Source: JAZDEU01 sp043808545
GTDB taxonomy: Bacteria > Patescibacteriota > Patescibacteriia > JAZDEU01
DNA length: 12,440 nt
NCBI GenBank assembly: GCA_043808545.1
Contig: JAZDEU010000005.1
Span: 1 to 12,440, forward strand
Reading direction: 5' to 3'
Positions 1 to 7,275 of this stretch are shown one piece after another. Below the pieces are notes generated by a model. It had not been told where the DNA came from. It did not search any database and was given only the letters and a program-made list of their open reading frames with translations. Both the position numbers and the translations under genes were made by a program. Numbering within the stretch: the first letter of the stretch is position 1; each line of letters begins with the position of its first letter.

Positions 1-1059
1 TTCTTTTATTTTATCTCCTTTTGCATCTTTGATCATTTTTTTCATCGCGCTAATCAAAAATCCCCCAGTACCAGTACAATTATCATAAGCGATAGAATTT
101 TTATTGACTTGCGCCAAATCAGCAAAAAGTTCTGTAATATGCGGAGGAGTTAAAACAATTCCTAAACCTTTGTCGCTGTTTGCGTATCTTAAAAATTCAA
201 TGTAAAGCTGACCTAAAACATCAAAATATCTGTGAGTTTTAATAAAAGCATTTATATTTTCGTCAATTTCGTCAATAATTTCTTTCAACGCGCCCTGCTT
301 TTTCGAAAGAGTCATGTCTGTTTTTATAAAAGAAAATTGTATACTGAGATTTTCTAATTTTTCACCTGTTATATTCGCATTTTTTAATTCACTTAGTACA
401 GTTTGTACAAGATTATCAGCAAGCTCTTTTGGAGTACTATGAAAACTATATGATTTTTTAAAAGCATTATTTTCAAGGGCGATAATTATACAACTAATCA
501 ACAACGCCCTGTCTTTTTCAGGTATCTTATAAGTGTGCAATTTTTCATTAAGTTGCTTGGCGAAGTCTAAAAGCGAATTATAATCTTGTCTAAATTTTTC
601 AGGACTTTTTAAATAACCGCTTAGGTAGTCATCAACGGATAAAAATTTATCTCCGAAAATTGGAGTAGCTTTTTTCTCATCTCTCAAATGCAAAAAGTGA
701 GAAACTTTTAATGATTGTTTTGTTTCTCCACTAACTGCGATTGCCAAGACATCAAAACTTTTTGATAAATACGAAGCATAAAGCAAAGCCCCGTCAACAG
801 AAAAATCCGCATATTTATCACGATCCTTGCTTTCGTGTTTGGTTACATCGGCTTTACATTCAATAACAATCAGTAAATCAGGATTTATTTTATAGCTGAT
901 GATAAATTCAGGATAACCTTTTCCACCACCTTTTTTTGAGGCGGATTTTAACAATTTATCAATTTTTGGATTATCCGAGCGTTGCTCTTCAATATAAATA
1001 TTATCAAAAAATTTATTAAAATGTTGGCGAACAATAGACTCGGTTTTTCTTTCATTCAT
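1..1059 (-). CDS. Fused PD-(D/E)xK nuclease / N6-adenine DNA methyltransferase, partial
   Basis: A 353-codon open frame runs from ATG at 1059 off the left edge, so the C-terminal part is missing. Residues 46-71 hold a restriction-nuclease motif: P50-E51 followed by E67-C-K69 on a hydrophobic strand (LLIVIECKAD), the E-x15-ExK pattern of PD-(D/E)xK nucleases. A helical linker fills about 130-290. The methyltransferase domain begins near 294 with LTPPHITELFADLA (motif X region) and the SAM-binding motif I, DNCTGTGGF (326-334), typical of HsdM-like N6-adenine methylases. The catalytic NPPY/F motif would lie beyond the edge. Nuclease and methylase in one chain points to a type IIG or BcgI-like restriction-modification enzyme rather than a classical HsdM; the specificity domain cannot be seen. 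An in-frame TAA 18 bases upstream fixes the start. There is no Shine-Dalgarno site. Confidence 0.88.
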   Translation of the reverse strand, partial: MNERKTESIVRQHFNKFFDNIYIEEQRSDNPKIDKLLKSASKKGGGKGYPEFIISYKINPDLLIVIECKADVTKHESKDRDKYADFSVDGALLYASYLSKSFDVLAIAVSGETKQSLKVSHFLHLRDEKKATPIFGDKFLSVDDYLSGYLKSPEKFRQDYNSLLDFAKQLNEKLHTYKIPEKDRALLISCIIIALENNAFKKSYSFHSTPKELADNLVQTVLSELKNANITGEKLENLSIQFSFIKTDMTLSKKQGALKEIIDEIDENINAFIKTHRYFDVLGQLYIEFLRYANSDKGLGIVLTPPHITELFADLAQVNKNSIAYDNCTGTGGFLISAMKKMIKDAKGDKIKE

Positions 1060-1127
1060 ATAAGTGTTTATATCTTAGTTATTGATTATTAAATTTTGCT
1101 GGCAGTGGTTAAAATATAGTTTATTTC

Positions 1128-1136
1128 ATTATACCA
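1128..1136 (-). promoter_or_regulatory. Extended -10 promoter for the restriction-modification gene
   Basis: On the minus strand TGGTATAAT gives a perfect -10 hexamer (1133-1128) with the TG extension that can replace a -35 box. No good -35 is seen 16-18 bases upstream. It lies just after the stop codon of the glycosyltransferase gene and about 70 bases before the methylase ATG, so the restriction-modification gene is probably its own transcription unit. Confidence 0.55.
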
Positions 1137-1141
1137 TAATT

Positions 1142-2302
1142 TTAGAATATTTTACTAAAATCATCAATCATTCTTTCTATATTAAAAACAGCAGCAACCC
1201 TTTTATGCGAGTTTTTCGCTAATTCCTCTCTTGTTTTATTGTCGCGATATAGGTTTATGACAGTTTGCGCCAGCATTTCAGGATTTGCCGGCTCTATAAG
1301 AACTCCGCAGAGATTGTTTTTTACGATTTCTTCAGTCCCTTCCAAATTACTGGCAATAATAGGACAGAAATTAGCCATTGCTTCTATTATAGCATAATTT
1401 ATTGATTGTTCTGTTAATGCCGGACTTATAAAGAGATCAAATCCTTTTAACCAATAATAATAATTTTCTTGATAGCCTATAAACCAAATATGTTTTCCTA
1501 AATTAAGTCTTCTTACAAGCCAATTCAGATTAAATCTTTCTTCTCCAGTCCCTATGATTACTAATTGCGCAGAAGGAATAATTTCAGTAATTATTTTTAA
1601 TGCTTGCAATAAATATTCTAATCCATTGTTTTTACTTAGATTGCAAATAGTCCCTATTTTAAATATTTTTTTGTTCTGCGGATCGTTTTTATTTAATTCT
1701 GCCAGTAAGGATTCTTGCGTATCTATTTCTTGCATATTTATTCCAGGATAGATGACAGCTATTTTTTTAGAAATTCCCGTTTTAATCAAATTTTTTTTTG
1801 CCGCGTTTGAGTAAGTGAATATTTTTGCAAATCTGGAAAATAGTAAATATATCAGACGATAAGGATTTAAAATGCTCCATTTTTTTGACAAATAGAATTC
1901 TTCCCAAACAACATTCATCCCTAATATTTTTGCTATAAAAGTAAAAGCTATTTTTTCAGGGATGTCTATAAGAATTAAAGTTTTTTTCTTTTGTATAAAT
2001 TTCAGATAAGGAATAAAAAAAAGAGAAAAAATAAACAGAAAAGGAGAAAATAATGTGAAAATAAAAAAATTTTTAAATCCGATAGGAGATTTTCCAAGAT
2101 AAATTTTTTGCGCGGTTATTCTCTTTTTTCGTAATTCAGAATATAAAGTTAAATCATCCGAATAAAAATTTATTTTCACATCACCAGCCTGCGCCGGCGG
2201 GTAATTTTGCCATGCAACTGCAAGCGCTATAAGCTGTTTTTCTTTTTCTCCGTAATAAGGAGATTTTTGTGATTTTATTATTGAAATGTTGGATATAGGC
2301 AT
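1142..2302 (-). CDS. GT4-family glycosyltransferase (GT-B fold)
   Basis: This 386-residue protein transfers a sugar from a nucleotide-sugar donor, probably onto a lipid or glycan acceptor at the inner membrane face. The C-terminal half carries the GT4 signature: IGTICNLSKNNGLEYLLQAL (216-235), LVIIGTGEE (247-255), GYQ...DLFISPA (276-295) and IIEAMA (305-310) followed by P-x-x-AS-x-x-G-x-x-E. In the usual E-x7-E motif the second acid is E307, but the first position is Q299 with a Glu one residue before it (E298), an unusual variant. Residues 79-103 form a strongly hydrophobic stretch that could sit in the membrane. It ends a probable operon with GH57, kinase and P-loop kinase genes. The donor and acceptor cannot be told. 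The codons for PPAQAG (35-40) form a GC-rich island. Confidence 0.85.
   Translation of the reverse strand: MPISNISIIKSQKSPYYGEKEKQLIALAVAWQNYPPAQAGDVKINFYSDDLTLYSELRKKRITAQKIYLGKSPIGFKNFFIFTLFSPFLFIFSLFFIPYLKFIQKKKTLILIDIPEKIAFTFIAKILGMNVVWEEFYLSKKWSILNPYRLIYLLFSRFAKIFTYSNAAKKNLIKTGISKKIAVIYPGINMQEIDTQESLLAELNKNDPQNKKIFKIGTICNLSKNNGLEYLLQALKIITEIIPSAQLVIIGTGEERFNLNWLVRRLNLGKHIWFIGYQENYYYWLKGFDLFISPALTEQSINYAIIEAMANFCPIIASNLEGTEEIVKNNLCGVLIEPANPEMLAQTVINLYRDNKTREELAKNSHKRVAAVFNIERMIDDFSKIF
2184..2202. repeat. GC-rich repeat-like island inside the glycosyltransferase gene
   Basis: About 18 bases of nearly pure G/C (CCAGCCTGCGCCGGCGGG) interrupt a very AT-rich gene and encode PPAQAG in frame. 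It looks like a short dispersed element carried inside a coding region; no second copy is in the window. Confidence 0.35.
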
Positions 2303-2328
2303 AAATTAAAGGAATTTGGATATTTTCC

Positions 2329-2514
2329 AAAAAATCAAATCTCAAAACTCAAAAGTCAAAAGTCAAAACCACAAATCAAATCTCAAAAATTGCCCAATTC
2401 GCGATGTTTTATGTTTTTAAATTTTTTCCATAATGATAGATGCATTAAATTTAAAATGCGCGGTTCGTTATTATTTTTTAGGTTTTGATTTGTGTTTTTG
2501 AGATTTGATTTTTT
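2329..2514. repeat. Inverted AT-rich repeat region between genes
   Basis: The 237-base gap between the P-loop kinase and the glycosyltransferase has no gene. Its ends are a perfect 19-base inverted repeat, AAAAAATCAAATCTCAAAA at 2329-2347 and its reverse complement at 2496-2514. Inside the left arm are short direct repeats (AAAAGTC twice, then a second AAATCAAATCTCAAAA copy near 2374-2389). The right arm carries shuffled TTTTGATTTG units. This is the structure of a small non-autonomous dispersed element; it encodes no protein. Confidence 0.65.
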
Positions 2515-2539
2515 ACTTTTGATTTGATGCGCCGAAGGC

Positions 2540-3106
2540 TTATTTTATTTCTCCAATCCATTTTAATATTTTTTCATGCTGATCGCCAGGCAATTCAGAA
2601 GAATCAATAATTAAATAGGGAAGTTTTGTTTTTTTAATTTCTTTTATATATTCTCGCTGCTGCGCTATATACCATTTAGGTTTTCGCAAGATTCTTTTAT
2701 AATGGGGATATAAATTCAATCGTTCTTCAATCCTTTTGAGGATCATTTTTTCATCTTCCTTGAAAGCGCATAAAATAATTTTTGTATTTAACCGAGCAAG
2801 TTTTTTTTCTGTCTCAGAATAATTTAATTCCTTGTTTCTATATATGCGGTTATAAACAATGTCGGAAATATGCAGTTTTTCAAAAATGATATTTTTATTT
2901 TTTAGATGTTCAAGAATTTCTATATATTTTTCAATGCAAAATTTTCCGTTTTCAGTGCCAAAAATTCCGACATCGGAATTAAACCAATGACAGCCATCCA
3001 GAATAATTTTTTCCTGATTATATTTTGTTTCTAAAAAATCGTAAACGCGCGATATAAGCCAGCTTTTCCCCGCAAGCTCCGCTCCTTCAAATATTAAATG
3101 ATGCAT
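2540..3106 (-). CDS. P-loop kinase, thymidylate-kinase-like
   Basis: From the ATG at 3106 the protein has 188 residues. It opens with MHHLIFEGAELAGKSWL, a Walker A P-loop (GAELAGKS, 8-15) right after the first beta strand, as in thymidylate and related nucleoside-monophosphate kinases. The segment FEKLHISDIVYNRIYR (about 80-95) resembles the DR-x-x-x-S-x-x-VYQ substrate region of dTMP kinases, but the conserved DR is not intact. A basic region (KRIEERLNLYPHYKRILRK) could be the lid. The true substrate is unknown: dTMP, another nucleotide or a small metabolite are all possible. I reject a longer reading from a TTG at 3133, because those codons lie in a perfect palindrome. It sits between the APH-fold kinase and the GT4 gene in one orientation. 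No Shine-Dalgarno site is seen. Confidence 0.75.
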   Translation of the reverse strand: MHHLIFEGAELAGKSWLISRVYDFLETKYNQEKIILDGCHWFNSDVGIFGTENGKFCIEKYIEILEHLKNKNIIFEKLHISDIVYNRIYRNKELNYSETEKKLARLNTKIILCAFKEDEKMILKRIEERLNLYPHYKRILRKPKWYIAQQREYIKEIKKTKLPYLIIDSSELPGDQHEKILKWIGEIK

Positions 3107-3116
3107 AAATTTTATA

Positions 3117-3144
3117 GTAGGGGCATATTGCAATATGCCCCTAC
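3117..3144. repeat. Perfect 28-base palindrome (dispersed element)
   Basis: GTAGGGGCATATTG is followed at once by its exact reverse complement. It fills almost the whole 48-base gap between the two kinase genes and would form a 14-bp cruciform or RNA hairpin. No T-run follows on the minus strand, so it is not a canonical terminator. It resembles short palindromic repeats common between genes in many bacteria. Confidence 0.75.
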
Positions 3145-3154
3145 CTGCTAGATT

Positions 3155-4249
3155 TCATAATCCGATTTCTTTTTTTTCTAATTTTTCAAGATATATTTTA
3201 GATTCATCTATTAAATGCCAGATAAGCTGTTTCGGATCGCATTGATAAAAATAATAGGCTATATTTCTTAAGGCGGTTGAAAGGCGGTAGAGATTTATCC
3301 TTTGCCAATCAAGGGAAGTAAAAACAATCCCGCCTTGCTTTAAGTATTCATCTAAAAAAATTTTTTGGAATTGATCGGTTTTTTTCGCAGGTATTTTTAT
3401 ACGGGATGAAAATCTTTGAGGCATAAAAGAAATTTGCTGTAAAAATGTTCCTATGTCTCTATAAGGATCTCCTATGCTTAAATCAGTAAAGTCAATAACC
3501 GTGACTCCTTCCTGCGCGTGAGATGGCACAATAATATTTTCTGGATGAAAATCGCCATAAACAATTTTTGATTTATCTTGCTTTTTGGTAATTTTTAAAA
3601 GTTTTTTTTCATAGTCTAATGCTTTCTTGTGCAAAGGATGATATTCTATATATAATTTTTTATAATCCCTTTCCATATCATGCCACAATTTTTTAGGATG
3701 AGGTCTTACATTTTCGATTCTGCTGGATGATATTTCCAAAGGTTTAAAATTTATAGTATCAAAGTTATGGAGCTTTGCTATCCATCTTGCCGCGTCTTTT
3801 ACGATTATTTTTATTTTTTTATATTCTTTATTTTTTATATAATATAATAAATTATGTCCTATTACCCCTTCATAAAAACCAGCCCTCAAATCAGGGAGAT
3901 ATATTAGAGGGCGGGGGACTTGATACTGTCCATCGTTAAATCCATTTTTATATAAAATATCCATATAATAAAGCGCTTTATTTTTTTCTTCCTCGGAATG
4001 CGCTTTGCAGAAAACAGATTTTTCTTTTACGGATCCATCTTTAAATAGAATTTCTAAAACAAATTCTAATACTAGAGTATAAGAATACTTTCCGCGGGAA
4101 TTTTTATAAACATTCCTTGTTATTTTTTTTATTTTTTGAGAATCTTTAAAAAAAGTGGACAAGTTGCTGTCAAGAAAATTTTTAACGAATTTTTCATCAA
4201 GCAATTGATCCATTCTCTCTTTTTCTTTTTGAGATACTATTTGTTTCAT
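3155..4249 (-). CDS. APH/choline-kinase-fold phosphotransferase
   Basis: From ATG 4249 this is a 364-residue protein with the aminoglycoside/choline/homoserine kinase fold. Numbering from a TTG five codons upstream, the catalytic loop is VYGDFHPENIIV (235-246) with base D238 and metal ligand N243. The second metal ligand is D258 in VIDFTDLSIGDPYRDIG, equivalent to the kinase DFG. The N-lobe lysine may be K87 (SVFCKAHS). These motifs show ATP-dependent phosphorylation of a small hydroxylated molecule, but not which one. Adjacency to a GH57 glycosidase and a GT4 enzyme makes a sugar or sugar-alcohol plausible (inference); the same fold includes maltose and N-acetylhexosamine kinases as well as antibiotic kinases. 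I chose the ATG over the TTG. The 126-base gap upstream is occupied by a dispersed repeat. Confidence 0.85.
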   Translation of the reverse strand: MKQIVSQKEKERMDQLLDEKFVKNFLDSNLSTFFKDSQKIKKITRNVYKNSRGKYSYTLVLEFVLEILFKDGSVKEKSVFCKAHSEEEKNKALYYMDILYKNGFNDGQYQVPRPLIYLPDLRAGFYEGVIGHNLLYYIKNKEYKKIKIIVKDAARWIAKLHNFDTINFKPLEISSSRIENVRPHPKKLWHDMERDYKKLYIEYHPLHKKALDYEKKLLKITKKQDKSKIVYGDFHPENIIVPSHAQEGVTVIDFTDLSIGDPYRDIGTFLQQISFMPQRFSSRIKIPAKKTDQFQKIFLDEYLKQGGIVFTSLDWQRINLYRLSTALRNIAYYFYQCDPKQLIWHLIDESKIYLEKLEKKEIGL

Positions 4250-4253
4250 AATT

Positions 4254-4373
4254 ATATAATACAAATCTGCAAATGGAATGCAAATCTGCTAATTCGCGAA
4301 TAATACAAATCTATGATTTCGTGAATTTGCATATTTGTAGATTTGCATAAAATTTGCGCAATTTGTATTATAT
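4254..4373. repeat. About 120-base inverted-repeat element (MITE-like)
   Basis: Outer arms ATATAATACAAAT (4254-4266) and ATTTGTATTATAT (4361-4373) are exact reverse complements. Inside are further mirrored units: GCAAATCTGC and AGATTTGCAT motifs around ATTCGCGAAT and ATTTCGTGAAT. The element fills nearly the whole gap between the GH57 gene and the downstream kinase gene. It encodes nothing and looks like a non-autonomous palindromic repeat. Confidence 0.7.
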
Positions 4374-4375
4374 TT

Positions 4376-5539
4376 CTACTTTTTCCAATAATATTTCCAA
4401 TGTTTTTCCCAAATCATTTTTTTAATGCTTATATATAATTTTTCCGCTTTTATTTTTGTTAATCGGGATATATGGTTAAGAGAGCGGACAGCTTTTATAA
4501 GTTCGTCAGTCCCTTTTTCAATCTCATCAGGATTCCATGAAATAGGTCCGAAACTGTCAGAAAAATTTCTGCCGGCAGCCCACCAAAAAGTGCAACTCGC
4601 AAGCCCTTTATTAAGATGGTCGCGCCCCCATCCGTATTGGCTGTCATTTATATGATTGTTCGTTGTGCTTAATGATAAATTCGCTAATTTCCATAATTTT
4701 TGCTGGATTTTATTGCGGGGACTATTCCAAAGCGCGTAAGGCTCTTTGTTTCTAAGTTCCTTTTCCGTAGATTCCCAAGAAGCCGCGGCAGGTTCTACTT
4801 CGTCCCATAATTTTATTTTTTTAAAAAAATCAGAAATCGTGGCTGTTTCTAAGTTATTATTTTGAGTTACCGCATACAGATGACCTTCTATGTCTTTATG
4901 ATGGTGTCCGTATAATTCTCCATCAGTCGCGGTAATTAGATTACTGGAATTTTTTTGTTCTTTTAATAATTTCAGAATTTCATCCGGCACATAAGTTTTA
5001 GATATTTTTCTTTTTCTAAAAATTGTTTTTAATCCGCTGCTTTTTATTATGTATCCTTTATTATAATTTACATTTCCGAATTTTCCTCCTAAATGTATGT
5101 CATCAAGTAGCGTCCATTTATATCCCATTTTAGCAATAATTTTTCCCAATTTTTTGTTGTACGCCATCTCTGGCATAAAAAATCCAGACGGATTATAGGT
5201 TTTTCCAAAATATTTTTTATTTATAGCGTCATTAGTTTTTATCTGATATTTTATTTCTGATTCAGGAAGGAGCGGTAAAAAAGCGTGGAAAGCCGCGCTT
5301 GAAGTTAGCTCAATTTGTCCTTTTTCCGCTAGTTTTTTTATTCTTTTTAAGATTTTTTCATGTCCGTACCATTTTAATTGTTCTGTGAGCCCTCCGCAGA
5401 TATTTATGGTGAATTTTATTTTCGGGCTTTTTTCTAGAATATTAAGAATAAAATCATAGCTGTTTTGAGCTATTTCTTCTATTACCTCCCGCTCCATAGT
5501 TGGAGGCTGGTATAGATGTAAAAAATTTATCCAAAGCAT
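4376..5539 (-). CDS. Glycoside hydrolase family 57 enzyme
   Basis: The ATG at 5539 gives 387 residues starting MLWINFLHLYQPPTM, the first GH57 signature (HxxQPP type) placed correctly at the N-terminus. A longer TTG start would add ten codons from a T-rich tract and is unlikely. Numbered from that TTG, GFFMPEMAY (129-137) carries the catalytic nucleophile E134 and ATDGELYGHHH (214-224) the acid/base D216, both matching GH57 retaining alpha-glucan enzymes. The C-terminal part (about 290-345) is aromatic-rich, with SQYGWGRDHLNKG. At under 400 residues it is short beside amylopullulanases and resembles minimal GH57 amylases or glucanotransferases. No signal peptide is evident, so it probably acts in the cytoplasm on glycogen-like or oligosaccharide substrates. 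It is the first gene of a probable operon with two kinases and a glycosyltransferase. Confidence 0.9.
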   Translation of the reverse strand: MLWINFLHLYQPPTMEREVIEEIAQNSYDFILNILEKSPKIKFTINICGGLTEQLKWYGHEKILKRIKKLAEKGQIELTSSAAFHAFLPLLPESEIKYQIKTNDAINKKYFGKTYNPSGFFMPEMAYNKKLGKIIAKMGYKWTLLDDIHLGGKFGNVNYNKGYIIKSSGLKTIFRKRKISKTYVPDEILKLLKEQKNSSNLITATDGELYGHHHKDIEGHLYAVTQNNNLETATISDFFKKIKLWDEVEPAAASWESTEKELRNKEPYALWNSPRNKIQQKLWKLANLSLSTTNNHINDSQYGWGRDHLNKGLASCTFWWAAGRNFSDSFGPISWNPDEIEKGTDELIKAVRSLNHISRLTKIKAEKLYISIKKMIWEKHWKYYWKK

Positions 5540-5641
5540 TTTCAAGAAAACAATAAAACAAAAAAACAAAAAAACAATACTTATTGAAATTTTGATTTAT
5601 TTTATTGATGTGATGTATTTATTCTACCGTAAAATAAATAA

Positions 5642-5670
5642 ATAATAAAGTCGCTTGAATTCTAAGTCAA
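5642..5670 (-). promoter_or_regulatory. Sigma-70-type promoter for the GH57 operon, overlapping a palindrome
   Basis: TTGACT (5670-5665), a 17-base spacer and TATTAT (5647-5642) make a near-consensus promoter about 100 bases before the GH57 ATG. The -35 box lies in one arm of a perfect inverted repeat, CGCTTGA (5652-5658) / TCAAGCG (5667-5673), a possible operator. The predicted 5' leader is T-rich, with TTTTTTTG units. Confidence 0.6.
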
Positions 5671-5685
5671 GCGCATATTATTCAT

Positions 5686-5735
5686 AAAGACTTAGGTATG
5701 CTAAGCGTTTGGCGGCGGTCCCTAAAGGGATGAAC
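5686..5735. repeat. Dispersed repeat fragment between radA and the GH57 promoter
   Basis: GCTAAGCGTTTGGCG (5700-5714) recurs with one mismatch at 12420-12434. It is followed by a small hairpin (TCCCT/AGGGA, 5719-5730). Upstream lies a CTTAG/CTAAG hairpin (5691-5705). These follow the radA stop on the minus strand and may weakly terminate radA, but there is no clear T-run. Confidence 0.45.
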
Positions 5736-5738
5736 AAA

Positions 5739-7247
5739 TTATTCCCCAAAAATTTTCCCAACCGCCTCTTCTAAAGTTCCAGCTTCCACATTCCCATGCT
5801 TTTCAGCTTTCTTACCCTTTGGACAAATTATATTTTTAAATCCCAGCTTGGTAGCTTCGTTAATTCTTTTTTCCATCTGCGAAACCGAACGAATTTCTCC
5901 GCCAAGCCCCACTTCGCCGAATGCCACAGTGCCAGCCGCTAAAAGCTGGTTTTTTAATGCGGAAATTAAAGCAAGACAAACTGCTAAATCCGCGGACGGC
6001 TCCTGAATTTTAAATCCGCCGACTACATTTAGATAAACATCTTTGTTGCTAAAATTTAATCCCAGCCGTTTCTGCAGAACTGCCAGTAAAAGCTGGAGGC
6101 GGTTCAGATCATATCCAGAAACTTTTCTCTGCGGATAACCGAATGTTGTTGTAGCAGTTAACGCCTGAATCTCAATTAAAAATGGACGAGTTCCTTCTAT
6201 AATGCACGCCACAACCCGCCCCGGCAAATTCTCATTATGTTCTTCCATAAAAAGCGCGGAGGGATTTTTCACTTCTTGCAAACCTGAACTTTGCATTTCA
6301 AAAACTCCAATCTCATTTGTTGAACCGAATCTGTTTTTTACGGTTCGCAGTATACGGTATGTATGAAAACGCTCGCCTTCAAGATATAAAACCGTATCCA
6401 CTAAATGCTCTAAAGTTTTCGGACCTGCTACCGAACCGTCTTTTGTTATATGTCCGATTATTATAATTGCTGGATTTCTTAGTTCCCTACTTTCCCAAAG
6501 GATGGACAGGGGGGTTTTCGCAACCCCCATCAACTTCGCCGCGCTCGCCCGTATTTGATTAACACTCCCGCATTCTGAATCAACATCATTTGAATATAAC
6601 ATTTGGATTGAATCAACGATCGCCAGTACGGGTCTGTATTTTTGAATCGCCCCGCAGATTGATTCAACATTTGTTTCGCTTAAAAATTTTATATTTTCTC
6701 CTTTAATACCTAACCTATCCATCCGCAGTTTTATCTGCTCCGCTGACTCCTCGCCAGACGCGTATAAAACACATTTTATTCCCTCCCCTTTGAGGGGAGG
6801 GTTAGGGAGAGGTTGTTTTACATCCTCTCCATCATCTTTACCATATTCTCCCTCTTCCCCTTCTTCCCCTTCTTTTCCTTCTCCACCTTCTTCACTCTTT
6901 TCTCCGACCAACTTTTCCGCCATCTGCAAAACCAGTGTGGACTTTCCAATCCCCGGCTCGCCGCCCAATAAAATCAAACTGCCCGGCACAATTCCTCCGC
7001 CTAAAACGCGATCCACCTCGTCCATTCCAAGTTTCGCGCGCGAAACATTTTTTCCTTCTATGCTTGCTAAATCAATAACTTGCGCATTATCCGGATAAAC
7101 CGCTTTATTATTTTTACCAGATTCAACCGCCGCTTTCTGCTCTTCTGAAACTGTCCCCCAAGCCCCGCATTCCGCGCATCTTCCCTGCCATTTTAAAAAC
7201 TGCGCGCCGCATTTTCCACATGTAAAAATTGTAGATTGGTTAGACAT
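5739..7247 (-). CDS. radA: RadA, branch-migration ATPase of recombinational repair
   Basis: RadA helps RecA by extending heteroduplex during recombination and repair. All domains are present: a zinc finger with Cys 10, 13, 24 and 27; Walker A GGEPGIGKST (95-104); Walker B strand LAIVDSIQM with D212; the RadA-specific KNRFG motif (304-308); and the Lon-like C-terminal domain (about 340-502). At 502 residues it is about 45 longer than usual. The excess sits in two places. Residues about 114-158, between the P-loop helix and the strand VLYASGEES, are a Glu/Gly-rich segment plus PLPNPPLKGEG encoded by a palindromic repeat. Residues about 245-256 (TPLSILWESREL) replace a shorter loop before IIIIGHITKDG. 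The frame stays open and all motifs are intact, so it may be functional. It starts 28 bases after the DinD-like gene, probably in one transcript. No Shine-Dalgarno site. Confidence 0.95.
   Translation of the reverse strand: MSNQSTIFTCGKCGAQFLKWQGRCAECGAWGTVSEEQKAAVESGKNNKAVYPDNAQVIDLASIEGKNVSRAKLGMDEVDRVLGGGIVPGSLILLGGEPGIGKSTLVLQMAEKLVGEKSEEGGEGKEGEEGEEGEYGKDDGEDVKQPLPNPPLKGEGIKCVLYASGEESAEQIKLRMDRLGIKGENIKFLSETNVESICGAIQKYRPVLAIVDSIQMLYSNDVDSECGSVNQIRASAAKLMGVAKTPLSILWESRELRNPAIIIIGHITKDGSVAGPKTLEHLVDTVLYLEGERFHTYRILRTVKNRFGSTNEIGVFEMQSSGLQEVKNPSALFMEEHNENLPGRVVACIIEGTRPFLIEIQALTATTTFGYPQRKVSGYDLNRLQLLLAVLQKRLGLNFSNKDVYLNVVGGFKIQEPSADLAVCLALISALKNQLLAAGTVAFGEVGLGGEIRSVSQMEKRINEATKLGFKNIICPKGKKAEKHGNVEAGTLEEAVGKIFGE
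6510..6528. repeat. Perfect hairpin inside radA (second insertion)
   Basis: GGGGGTT (6510-6516) and AACCCCC (6522-6528) pair around a 5-base loop. It lies at the start of the codons for TPLSILWESREL, an in-frame segment about 11 residues longer than this loop usually is in RadA. Confidence 0.5.
6781..6815. repeat. Palindromic repeat inserted in frame in radA
   Basis: CCCTCCCC (6781-6788) and GGGGAGGG (6794-6801) form a perfect 8-bp hairpin, followed by a GTTAGGGAGAGG tail. On the minus strand it encodes PLPNPPLKGEG. I recognise this sequence type as a widespread bacterial dispersed palindrome. It interrupts a conserved part of RadA without breaking the frame. Confidence 0.65.
6820..6905. repeat. 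Homopurine microsatellite inside radA
   Basis: The minus strand is an almost pure A/G tract built on GAAGGGGAA-like units, encoding EEGGEGKEGEEGEEGE. Its length can change in multiples of three without breaking the frame. The tract could form triplex DNA and may be variable between strains. Confidence 0.6.
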
Positions 7248-7275
7248 ATTTTAATAATTTTTAATTTTAAATTTT

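Noticed and set aside
2341..2390. CRISPR-like array
   Set aside because: Short AAAAGTC/CAAATC repeats have no uniform spacers and are only 7-16 bases long.
2340..2420. Promoter for the GT4 gene in the TTTTGAC-rich repeat
   Set aside because: Several TTGACT-like boxes arise from the repeat itself and none has a convincing -10 at 16-18 bases.
3107..3133. TTG start extending the thymidylate-kinase-like protein by nine residues
   Set aside because: The extra codons come from a palindromic repeat, and the ATG at 3106 puts the P-loop at the usual distance.
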